Source: Stictocephala bisonia (taxonomy: Eukaryota > Arthropoda > Insecta > Hemiptera > Membracidae). From it: a stretch of 64,000 nt of DNA. The stretch covers positions 567,001-631,000 of the forward strand of contig JAQJVL010000327.1 of the NCBI GenBank assembly GCA_035578905.1. Reading direction: 5' to 3'. Position numbers and translations under genes: made by a program. This document shows positions 46,076 through 55,397 of the stretch, one piece after another. The notes below the pieces were generated by a model. That model did not search any database and had not been told where the DNA came from. It saw nothing but the letters and a program-made list of their open reading frames with translations. The number at the start of each line of letters is the position of its first letter. The first letter of the stretch is position 1.

Positions 46076-46209
46076 TAGGTCAAACTTGGTGGGGCTCTTG
46101 AGGTGAGCTGGGCTGCACTTCTTGAGGTGCTTGCTGCGGTTGGAGAGGGTGATCATCATCCTGCAGGACGGGCAAGGTCGCTGGGGCTCCCGAGTCGTTG
46201 TAGGCCCCC
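46076..46209 (-). other. GC-rich exon-like insert with UBZ4-spaced zinc finger
   Basis: This 134-bp block is about 60% GC in a window near 30%. It interrupts the LINE between SQRDVL and RLKNSNSSD, where related proteins have only a few residues. On the minus strand it encodes TTTREPQRPCPSCRMMITLS then NRSKHLKKCSPAHLKSPTKF. The finger (46115-46174) is Cys-x2-Cys-x11-His-x3-Cys, exactly the spacing of UBZ4/Rad18-type ubiquitin-binding fingers found in DNA-repair proteins (RAD18, SLX4, FAN1). The edges look like splice sites: TTGTAG before it, and CTA|GTAAGA after it. TAG occurs at both junctions. It is in a different frame from the RT. Which host gene it came from is unknown. Confidence 0.55.
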
Positions 46210-46288
46210 CTACAACACATCTCTTTGGGACACGTACTTCCACTCCTCAAAACGTATGTGTTGTGAAATAATATCTCTCAAAAAATCC

Positions 46289-46920
46289 TCAGATTTTGCC
46301 AGTGAGGGATTTTTGCAACTTAATATTATCCTTAATGCATTTAACAGACTCTATAAAATAACTATTTAAGATATCAGGTGACAATTCAGAGCTACGTGAA
46401 TCAACTATACCTTGGCTATTTTTAATTATCTTCCAGGCAGCCCGACAACTTTTGGCACTGCCTTCTATTAAATTTACATTATATTTCATCTTAGCTTTGG
46501 TTACTGCATGTCTATAATACACTTTTTTGTTCTTATATTCTTGTTCCAAAATATGGTTCTTTACACTACTATTTTTAATTATATTATCTAACAGTAATAG
46601 ACCTTTTTTTAATTCACTTAGCTCTGTCGTGTACCAAACATTTTTATTCTTTTTTACGACAGGCTTTTGGTATTGATTTTGCTTTCTTTTTACACACAGA
46701 AAATATTCAATATTTCTATATAAAATATTAAAAAAATTATTGAAAGCTTCATTAGCACAGTGGTTTTGGTTATGTTCAATAAAACCTTCCCAGTTAATTG
46801 CACTAAGCCTTTCGCCTAATGGTTTTACTGATTTTTGTTGAAGGCACAATTCATTTATGCTTAAACTTGGTATTTGTAAAACAGTTTTATCTAAATTAAG
46901 TTTCAGATAGGGTAAGATCC
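46289..46920 (-). pseudogene. LINE ORF2 linker region between endonuclease and RT
   Basis: The minus-strand frame (WWILPYLKLNLDKT upstream, then CLQQKSVKPLGERLSAINWE, ...VWYTTELSELKKGLLLLDN, ...YYRHAVTKAKMKYNVNLIEG, ...LSPDILNSYFIESV) matches the region that lies between endonuclease and RT in Jockey/CR1-type ORF2 proteins (WWxxxLxxLK, YRxxxxxAK, FNxYF). It stops at 46289 after LTGKI. A one-base shift continues AKSEDFLRDIISQHIRFEEW toward the RT. The break is therefore a simple frameshift plus the inserted block at 46076-46209. Confidence 0.75.
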
Positions 46921-47054
46921 ACCAAGCATGCGCGGTTAAACGTGTTTCTGGTTTGAAGTCACTCTTCTAGTGACCAATTTTTAGAGTGTTTTGATTTCTG
47001 TTTAAACTTTTATAAGTAAAAGGAAAAATGTTTCAAGTCACTAAAAGCTGGTTA

Positions 47055-47070
47055 TTTCTTTTGTTTCCAG
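47055..47070 (+). other. strong splice-acceptor-like site
   Basis: TTTCTTTTGTTTCCAG, followed by ATCTCCCGGAGG, is a textbook polypyrimidine tract plus CAG on the plus strand, just beyond the LINE. It pairs conceptually with the GTAAGT donor at 44310. No branch point or open frame was confirmed. Confidence 0.35.
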
Positions 47071-47720
47071 ATCTCCCGGAGGCAATTTTAAGGAATTTTA
47101 AATTTTAATGCAATTTTAAACAATTTTAGATTTTAAAGAATTTAGAAAATTTATTACAATTTTGAATTTTGAATTTATTGATTTAAAAGTTTAAAGAAAT
47201 TTATTAAAAAAGTCAAATAAATAAAAAAGGTTCTGGTCTGAAGATATTTAATTTATTATTTTGGAAGAGTTGTTTTAATTTATTTATGTTCCATTGAGTC
47301 AATAAAAGAAGAGATTTTTATTTTCGTTTTTATTATTATTTTAAGAAGAAACCAATTTTATGTTTTGAAGTAATTTATAAGAAGATAAATAAAGACAAAT
47401 TTTTATCATTGAAGAAGTTTTATTTTAATCTCTCATTTAAGTTGTTCAACATATCAAAAATAAATAGTACCTTTAATAAGGCTACAACTCAATACGTTTG
47501 CATAAACGAATGCGAACAATACCATTGCACGTACTTCAAAGTGCTGAATTCAACTGGAACTCTCCAAGAAACGTATTTTAATTAAAAAGGTAATGTTTTA
47601 TTGAAATGTTTACATACATATATTTTATTCTTGTCGAAGCATTAGTAAAGGTTTGCAGACAGAGGGAAACATACATTTTCAAAATATAAAAACGTTTTTG
47701 ATAAATCTTATATAAATAGT
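47071..47720. other. AT-rich DNA, possible 3' exon of the above
   Basis: Contains repeated AATTTTAAA-like phrases and AATAAA strings (for example near 47387 and 47458) but no frame. If a transcript exists here it is non-coding. Confidence 0.3.
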
Positions 47721-48050
47721 GGAACTTTTCCGTTAACTCAATAGCACTACTTTCTATCGCATTTACAGTTAGGTAATGTCAGGTTAGGTTACGTTAGAGA
47801 TGGCTATTTAAGTTGAACACAAATTGGTAAATCCAATGATTGACTTACCACTGAATGTGCTCTCCGTGTGTAAGTTCTTGGAAAGCGTTAAGATAAGGCC
47901 AGAGATATCTGATTCCTAGCGGATAAGGAATACCACAGTGGACGTAAAAATTATTGGGAAACAGTTTTAGAGCAATAGAATATTTATTAAGTGATAGTGA
48001 ACTAAAAGAAACAAAAAAATGAGTGGTAGTGAATTAACGGGAAACATTCA
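47721..48050 (-). mobile_element. hAT-type MITE, full length
   Basis: Begins GGAACTTTTCCGTTAACTCA and ends AGTGGTAGTGAATTAACGGG then AAACATTC. The interior is the reverse complement of the 14063 copy (GTAAGTTCTTGGAAAGCGTT, GCGGATAAGGAATACCACAG). The flanking octamers are only partly alike, so its target duplication has decayed or the ends are slightly eroded. Confidence 0.8.
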
Positions 48051-48531
48051 AAAATGATTGTTATTTATCAATCAAGTCGTCAAACAATTAATAAAATGCT
48101 ATATTTTAACTGGAACACTATGCAAGAGTGTTTATTCTAAAATTAAAAAAATAAATAAATAACATGAACAGCATTTATTTCGAGTATAATCTGTTCTTAC
48201 TGTCCTATATTCTTAGTTTAATTTCATAATATCATTTCTCAACCTATTGCAATACCTGTTTTTGCCTAATTTTATAATATTGAATATAAATCATCATTAA
48301 ATTCACTTTTTTGTCTATATTATACTAACACATGTTCATTTTAGTAATGTAAAATGGTCCAACTATTCATTACAAGTGTTTTGTCTCTAATTATATATAA
48401 TTGAGCTTATTAAAATCATCAACTCTTAATTTGAAATTATATTCTTCGGGTTAACTTTTCATCCTAGTCGTTTATGTTTTCAGTGGACTCTAATTATTGC
48501 ATTAGACAACATTTGACGAATAACAAAGTAT

Positions 48532-48533
<2 letters not shown>
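48051..48533. other. AT-rich DNA, nothing recognised
   Basis: No supported feature. Confidence 0.5.

Positions 48534-48606
<73 letters not shown>
48534..48606. repeat. (TA)n microsatellite
   Basis: A TA run of about 70 bases. Confidence 0.97.
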
Positions 48607-48610
<4 letters not shown>

Positions 48611-50163
48611 CCCTAGTAAAACATAATTTCTCAAGATTATTAAAGCACATTTGTTATAAAAAACTACTTAAAAAAAACATATAAAAATTCCTTCAAGTTT
48701 AATTAAAGAAATACAGACAGTTAAAAACATTCCTTTTAGGCAGAGTTGTTTTTCATAACATTGATATTATATTGCAATACGGACATCAAGTTAAATAAAT
48801 AAATTTGATTAAGTATCAAACGGTTGATTAATAATTTCTTATTAGTTTAGTCCTTTCTTAACGACTTTCAACTACTTAAGCTGTAAGTAATTAACTTTTG
48901 CGTAATTTTATGCAGCTAACTAATATGAGTTTGTTAATGACTTATTTTTCAGAAAATTAAAATGAAAATAAAGCTTTTCAACAGATATTATATATGGCTA
49001 TTTTATGGATACTACAAGCAGCTATAACTTTTGAAATTTGTATTAATGGATTTGTCATCATCAAGTTTTTTTATGATTGACATCTAACATAACTGAATGA
49101 TTTATTACAGTAAACACCCACACGCACTAACCAACACCAAAAATGACATTTAAGTTATTTATAATAACCACATTGGTTAATCACAATTATGCACCAAAAT
49201 TTACAATAATTGGATTAAAATAAAGATTGCACATGCATCAACTCAAAATATGGGGAAATAAAATCACACAGTAAGAATTAAACTTTAAAATATTTACTTA
49301 TCGATAAAACCCTAAATAAAATTCAAAAAATAATTACCGGACAGTAAATTTTCCAAGAAAATATTGTGTTTAATCTTTACTCCTAAAACTGCCTATAAAG
49401 TCAGTTATGCCCGAAATATACTTTTCATATAGTCTGTATATCTACACTGCACTTTTACATTGTACAATACAATGCACTTTTTGTAAGTGTCTCAGAGAGT
49501 GTTAGTGACTTGTTACCAATGTCTATTGAACCACAGATTAATTAAGTTTTGCTACGGATAGTGCGTATTTTTATTGTTGTTTTTAAAGGTTTACTCTCTT
49601 TAATACTTATAGTTTCTGAGAGTATTTGAACCCAAATAATCTTGTTTTTCTTTCAACTTGACATAAGTTTGTATTAAGAACCTACCTTATTGATAAATTT
49701 GATATGTACAAATATTGTGAGTAAAAATCATATTTTGTTACCACAGTAAAAGTGTTCACTTTATTAGTTAAAAACTTTTAAAATAAATAAAAATGTATTT
49801 CAAGATTTAAAATTTATAAACATTTGTGACAGTTTAACCATATTCAAGACGTTCCTCATTTCATCCTTAGCTAGAGGGAATATATAAAAATATTACTAGT
49901 TGTACATTTTATATACAAAATAATCAATATAAATTTAAAAAATAAAGAACTTGAATTGTTATTACTGCAAATATTATTGCTAATAATGAGACCATAATGA
50001 AGTAGCAATAATAAAAATTTTGCTATTTCAAATGTACCTACCAGTATATAGTACATAGTACAAACTAAAACTACAAGGTTTTTAGCTATGGCGATTTTTA
50101 TGTTCAAAAGTAATAATTGGGTTTTAATGTCATTGATGCTACCTTGATGGATAAAACATTACT
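48607..50163. other. AT-rich DNA, nothing recognised
   Basis: The 78-codon minus-strand frame at 49871-50107 is hydrophobic by AT composition alone and has no motif. Confidence 0.5.
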
Positions 50164-50352
50164 TAAATAATTTCCAAAACAGACGCTTCCCCCATTCCAT
50201 AGACATAAGAAAAGCAATTTAAAGTTTCGTCATGCCTCAACGCAAATGGTCACTGACAACTTGATCAACTTAAGTTTGCCACTTTTTGGCATATTTCATC
50301 AACTTCGGAAATGTATCAAATACCAATTTACATTTTTTGCTGCTAAATGAGC
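50164..50352. repeat. dispersed repeat, copy 2 (partner at 39175)
   Basis: See 39175-39360. Here the phrases are CATAGACATAAGAAAAGCAA, TTTAAAGTTTCGTCATGCC, TCAACGCAAATGGTCACTG and TTCGGAAATGTATC. The hairpin array follows 18 bp later. Confidence 0.8.
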
Positions 50353-50369
50353 TTATTATTAACGTATTA

Positions 50370-50751
50370 GACTTATTTATTGCTCCAAGGACTCACACAT
50401 TGGAGTGGAGCAATAAATAAGTCCTTAATGTGTGACTTATTTATTGCTCCAAGGACTCACACATTGGAGCAATAAATAAGTCCTTAATGTGAGACTTATT
50501 TATTGCTCCAAAGACTTACACATTGGAGTAATAAATAAGTCCTTAATGTGTGACTTATTTATTGCTCCAAAGACTTACACATTGGAGTAATAAATAAGTC
50601 CTTAATGTGTGACTTATTTATTGCTCCAAGGACTCACAGATTGGAGTGGAGCAATAAATAAGTCCTTAATGTGTGACTTATTTATTGCTCCAAGGACTCA
50701 CACATTGGAGTAATAAATAAGTCCTTAATGTGTGACTTATTTATTGCTCCA
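50370..50751. repeat. tandem array of hairpin monomers (59/64 bp)
   Basis: Six full monomers start at 50370, 50434, 50493, 50552, 50611 and 50675, plus a partial at 50734. Each begins GACTTATTTATTGCTCCAA and contains its reverse complement TTGGAG(C/T)AATAAATAAGTC about 12 nt later. A 17-19 bp stem can form in every unit. Two units carry a 5-bp insertion (TTGGAGTGGAGC). Because each unit is self-complementary, the whole 382-bp array is also a palindrome. No frame is open and no CRISPR-like unique spacers exist. Confidence 0.95.
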
Positions 50752-51048
50752 AAAGCCCTTTCTTATTCTCCCCAAGAATAAATATAATGATTATTAATGT
50801 CGATGTATAGAGACTTACATTGGTTGAAATCTACTTGTAACCACCACAGTGGTGTTCGATGCAGCCATACAAAAAGTAACCTCTGTTTCGTTTTTCTGTG
50901 TGGTGTAACATAAAGTTCATAATTAGTATTTACGGTATATATGATTTGGAATATAAAACGTATTGTTGAGTTACATTACCTACAAATCTTAGCCCTACTA
51001 AATATAAAATCTAACTAAACTTAGTAAAACTACTATAATACTTAAGGC
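50752..51048. other. no gene seen
   Basis: Short unique spacer between two inverted-repeat structures. Confidence 0.5.
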
Positions 51049-51623
51049 GGTGTAATAAGTTATCGGTGAGTTGATGATTTTCCTATTTTATAATCAAAAT
51101 TAGATAATGTACCTTCCTTTGAGACAGAAAAAACAAAAAAACTTTTTTTAACCAGTACATTAGAGCTTGTGGCCTTATTAAGTGGTGATTTTAGCTGATT
51201 ATAATTCAAGCATAATGCAAAACCGTTCAAAGTGCAATTTTAATTTTTTATAACTACATCTATTGCACATAACTGAAGGGATTAATATTTTTTTATTTTT
51301 TGAATGTAAAAATCGTTATGGTTCAAAGGTAAGATAACTCATATTAACCTTTAAAATTATATTTTTTTACATTTTTTAAAAATAAAAACATCTTAATCCC
51401 TTCAGTTATGTGTAAAAAACATAGTTATAAAAAATTTAAGTTGTATTTTGAACGGTTTTTATTTAATGCTGATTTAAAATTAGCTGAATTCACCACTTAA
51501 TAAGGCCACAAATTTTAATTTAGAAGTTTAAAAGATTTTTTTAATTATTTTCCTGTCTCAAGGGAAGATACATTAACTAATTATAACTGGAAAATAATTA
51601 ACTGACCGAAAACCGATTGCACC
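51049..51623. mobile_element. foldback element with arms of about 260 bp
   Basis: The left arm starts GGTGTAATAAGTTATCGGTG. The right arm, read inward from 51623, starts GGTGCAATCGGTTTTCGGTC. The arms stay collinear through TGTACCTTCC (TGTATCTTCC), GGCCTTATTAAGTGGTGA, AACCGTTCAAA and CACATAACTGAAGGGATTAA to a short centre near 51330. Identity is perhaps 75-80%, so it is an old long-TIR MITE or foldback element with no coding interior. No target duplication could be assigned. Confidence 0.85.
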
Positions 51624-51879
51624 AATTTAATATACTTCACTATATGCTCTCTTAATGTATTAAAAATACAATTAAGCATATATTTATTTAACAATATTAA
51701 TACGATTTGTTTTTTGTTAATTATTATATTTAAAAAGCTAAAGGTTACATTAAATATTATTATTAATGAAAAAATTTAAGTAGATGTGATATTTGAGGTA
51801 CAAACTTTTCACCTAACTGTTCATATCTACACTTATGGTAGTAATGGCTTTCCTCCTTACGCAAATACTTGCAGTGGTG
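51624..51879. other. no gene seen
   Basis: AT-rich spacer. Confidence 0.5.
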
Positions 51880-51965
51880 GGGTCCAATCCTTCAACTATA
51901 CACGTACCGTGGGGATGACTCTCCCACCCACTCAGACATGTGGCGGTGTTAATGACTAAGTCAGT
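51880..51965 (+). repeat. CACCCATACACGTAC minisatellite fragment
   Basis: ACTATACACGTACCGTGGGG then CCCACCCACTCAGACATGTGG shows two diverged units of the family. Confidence 0.6.
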
Positions 51966-52556
51966 CACGGCAGTTTTTTAAACATTAATCAAATTAAAAA
52001 ATATAAAAAAATAACATAAACCCACATGTTAATCTATAAATATGTGAACCAATTTAATTTCACTTTACCACATACCTAACAATATTGGATAAACGTATTG
52101 GCAACCAAAACTTTATATTGTATTACATTTTTAAATATTATATATTAAATTTGCTATATGTATTATAACAATTTTCAACAAATCTTTAGAGGTGATTTTT
52201 TATAGTTATGTTTATAGTTGGATTAGTTAGTTTTATAGTTTATAAGCACTTACCATAACACAATATTTGAGTGTCCATCAATAAGGGAAGTTTACCCATT
52301 TGTTCGAATACTGTATTATTGTATATAACAATAAAAATTAATTTACATTTATTGGTATACTATACAATAATGTTAACAAAAACATATATAGAAAACATAT
52401 ATATATATATAAATGCAGTGGATATTAAATGTAATGTCAGTTATTTTGAACCATTAAAATTTTATTACTAAAAATATTAATAAAATATTTGTATAAATTG
52501 ATGTAAATTTTTTGAAGACATTGATATACAATTCTACCCTTTAAATTGAGGTTGTA
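51966..52556. other. AT-rich DNA, nothing recognised
   Basis: The 66-codon plus-strand frame at 52271-52471 has no motif. Confidence 0.5.
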
Positions 52557-53396
52557 TTAACTATCCCACCCACCCCTAAACATACGGTGGTATTGAACTA
52601 CACTCACCCCTAAACATACGATGGTATTGGACTACACCCACCCCTAAACATTCGATGGTATTGGACTACACCCACCCCTAACATACGATGGTATTGGACT
52701 ACACTCACCCCTAAATATACGATTGTATTGGACTACACCCACCCCTAAACATACGATGGTATTGGACTACACTCACCCGTAAACATACGGTGGTATTGAA
52801 CTACACTCACCCCTAAACATACGATGGTATTGGACTACACTCACCCCTAAACATACGATGGTATTGGACTACACTCACCCCTAAACATACGATGGTATTG
52901 GACTACACCCACCCCTAAACATACGATGGTATTGGACTACATCCACCCCTAAATATACGATAGTATTGGACTACACCCACCCCTAAACATTCGATGGTAT
53001 TGAACTACACTCACCCCTAAACATACGATGGTATTGGACTACACTCACCCCTAAACATACGATGGTATTGACTATACCCACCCCTAAACATTCGATGGTA
53101 TTGGACTACACCCACCCTAAACATACGATGGTATTGGACTACACCCACCCCTAAACATACGATGGTATTAGAATAAAACCCACCCCTAAACATACGATGG
53201 TATTGGACTACATCCACCCCTAAACATACGGTGGTATTGAACTACACCCACCCCTAAACATACGATGGTATTGGACTACACCCACCCCTAAACATACGAT
53301 GGTATTGAATTACACACACCCCTAAACATACGATGGTATTGAACTTCACCCACCCCTAAACATACGATGGTATTGGACTACACCCACACCTAAGAG
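52557..53396 (+). repeat. 34-bp minisatellite, about 25 copies (CACCCCTAAACATACG subtype)
   Basis: Units CACCCCTAAACATACGATGG then TATTGGACTACA repeat with period 34 and small indels. The phrase order CACCC, ACATACG, GTGGTATTG is that of the CACCCATACACGTAC family, so this is a subfamily expanded on its own. It is the longest array of the family in the window. Confidence 0.95.
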
Positions 53397-54320
53397 TCCT
53401 CTATACTTGCCACCACATTGGATTCATTTTTCGATAAGTTAATGTACCTCACCGTACATTGCAGCTTTCTAATGAACATAACATTTTAAACTTTACATTT
53501 TTGAAATAGATCATATTTTATTTTTATGCTAAGATTTATGCTATATATACCAATAAATATTATTATAATTTAATGTTTTTTTATTTACCAAACCGTTTTA
53601 AAAAATTAGTCTCCTAGCCTCTGGTTCCACTTTTCCTAACAAATATATGAAAATGTTAAATACCTATGTTAAAAACAAAAATGTGAAACGTTTTCAAGTG
53701 AATAATTGTTATACTACTAAACGCGGACGTCAGCTACTGATAACTAGCACTGCCTGGTAGCCAAGTAGGAAGGGTGAGTCAACTATCACGACTGTTCACA
53801 TCACATCATGGTTTGCGGACGGACGGCCAAACGAAACCCAGTCCACTGATAAACACAAGAGTTGAAAGTGGTTTTGAAGTCAACTGTGGTTGAGGGACGG
53901 AGGTTCGAGTACGAAAAAGTTATTCAATAGAGAAGACTGTTAAACGTTGGACTGAGGTTAAAGATGGTCGGTGACTAAGGGTTTTGACAGTGGATTTCTA
54001 GTTCTACAATTGAAAATCTAAGCTGAGCCATCAGCTAGTACATTTCTATTTGAACAACGCATTAGTAGAAAATGGATGGTTATCTTATATAACGAATTTT
54101 TCACTTTAATACTGTTGAATGATCATATCCAGTTATGTTTGTTGATGAAAATGAATATAATAAAATAGTAATATTTATAACAGTGCATGGAAACATTTAT
54201 CTAATTATTCAGTGATATGTATTAAATTAGTGTTGAGTTTATAAACAAACCGATTGTTATACGATAAAGAATGCATACAATTTATACAAATCATATGTAA
54301 CAAACATTATTATTGAAATA
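53397..54320. other. no gene; GC-richer patch 53700-54010
   Basis: The patch has a B-box-like GAGGTTCGAGTAC at about 53902 but no convincing A box, and no open frame. It may be an unrecognised repeat. Confidence 0.4.
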
Positions 54321-54760
54321 AAGTCGGCACTGGTGGCGCAGTGCTGTAGCCCAGCTACTTGGGGACAAAGAGTTTGGGAGATTGTAGGCGATAGGTTTCA
54401 TGCTCGGTTCTCTTAATAACGACACGGCGTCCGCTCAATGGTTGTCATCAACGTAGACACTACTAGAGAAGTCTGTAGTGTCCGTGTTGAATGGTAGTCA
54501 ATGTTCAGATGTTGTGGAGGGAAGAGAACTGAGTGTCAGACTTGTCAGTTAGCTGAAAAATCAGATCAACACTACGTGGTTCGCATTCCACGTAAAGCTT
54601 ACCCTGGCTATTGGGCTATTAATAAATAGTCCTTTCTAAGATAAGTCAAATTCAGATAGTAACAATGACTACACTCGTTCATCTACATTCATCACACTCA
54701 TTTACTCCTCATATTCGTCCATATCTCTACGATCGGCGTCTTAGAGATGTATAATGAATA
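54321..54760 (+). repeat. SINE with 7SL/SRP RNA-like head
   Basis: The first 45 bp contain ACTGGTGGCGCAGTGCTGTA then GCCCAGCTACTTGGGGA. This matches the 5' Alu domain of 7SL RNA (GGTGGCGCGTGCCTGTAGTCCCAGCTACTCGGGAGG) with about three small gaps and substitutions. An alternative reading is a tRNA A box (TGGCGCAGTGC), though the extended CCCAGCTACTTGGG match favours 7SL. The remaining 390 bp are shared with 16945-17345 and in part with 23865-23965. The 3' end is ATGTATAATGAATAAA. It is a retroposed non-coding element with a pol III-type head. Confidence 0.6.
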
Positions 54761-54798
54761 AAGTAGATCCAACCCGTAACCATAGAAACAACAACTTT

Positions 54799-55060
54799 GC
54801 ACCCCACTAAGTGGTGAAGTATATTTAAACAGTGAAAGTTGAGTATATTGGGATTACTTCTACCCTGACGTGGGTAAGGTGGTTTATTTTGTAACTTTAT
54901 CCATCAAGATAAAGTTACATAACTTTATTTTTCAATACAGTCAACCCTGAATACAATGTTCACCCCACCAAGTGGCAGAGTATATTTAGACAGTGAATGT
55001 TGAGTATAATTGGATTACTGCAATCCTGACGTGAGGAAGTTGGTTTATGTCGTTACTTAA
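54799..55060. repeat. direct duplication, about 161-bp period
   Basis: CACCCCACTAAGTGG at 54800 and CACCCCACCAAGTGG at 54961 each lead a matching run of about 90 bp (AGTATATTTAAACAGTGAA, GTTGAGTATA, TCCTGACGTG or CCCTGACGTG, GGTTTAT). It is diverged. Confidence 0.8.
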
Positions 55061-55144
55061 TCCAAAAATTTTATGGGGAAAATAACATCACTATTCAGTA
55101 TTTAACATGAATACTGAGGAGACATAATCAAGACGCTCGACCAC

Positions 55145-55210
55145 TGCAAACCCTATCTCAGGGGCTCAGTGTGTATTTTATATCAGCTGATTCGAGTTCG
55201 ATTCTAGATA
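55145..55210 (+). repeat. tRNA-derived SINE-like head
   Basis: An A-box-like GGGGCTCAGTGTG lies at 55158. A good B box, GAGTTCGATTCTAG, follows about 35 bp downstream at 55194. No full cloverleaf forms. It differs from the family at 890-1000. Confidence 0.4.
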
Positions 55211-55338
55211 AGTTTCTACCTATTTTCCCCTTCCCTGCCGAAACCGGGGGTCAACTTAAACCGTGATTCCAGCTTATGAATAAGTTATCAGTCAATAACC
55301 TAACCTCACCTAAAAGATAGGATTTTCCTCTACTTTTG

Positions 55339-55341
<3 letters not shown>

Positions 55342-55395
<54 letters not shown>
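55342..55395. repeat. (TA)n microsatellite
   Basis: A TA run of about 54 bases. Confidence 0.96.

Positions 55396-55397
<2 letters not shown>

Larger units (their letters stand above)
44366..46925 (-). mobile_element. 5'-truncated non-LTR retrotransposon (Jockey/CR1 group)
   Basis: On the minus strand the element runs from a linker region at about 46925, through the RT, to a 3' end at 44366. That end is a short ATT-repeat tail (ATTATTATTATT) preceded by AATAAA. A short repeat tail in place of a long poly-A is seen in CR1/L2-type and some Jockey-group LINEs. The apurinic endonuclease domain and any ORF1 are missing. The body has one frameshift near 46290 and a foreign GC-rich insertion at 46076-46209; the rest of the RT is open, so it is a fairly young copy. 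Clade-level placement would need a tree. Confidence 0.85.

Noticed and set aside
50370..50751. CRISPR array
   Set aside because: There are no unique spacers, the monomers are self-complementary throughout, and the genome is eukaryotic.
54321..54620. Functional SRP RNA gene
   Set aside because: Similarity stops after about 45 bp and the body is a dispersed repeat.
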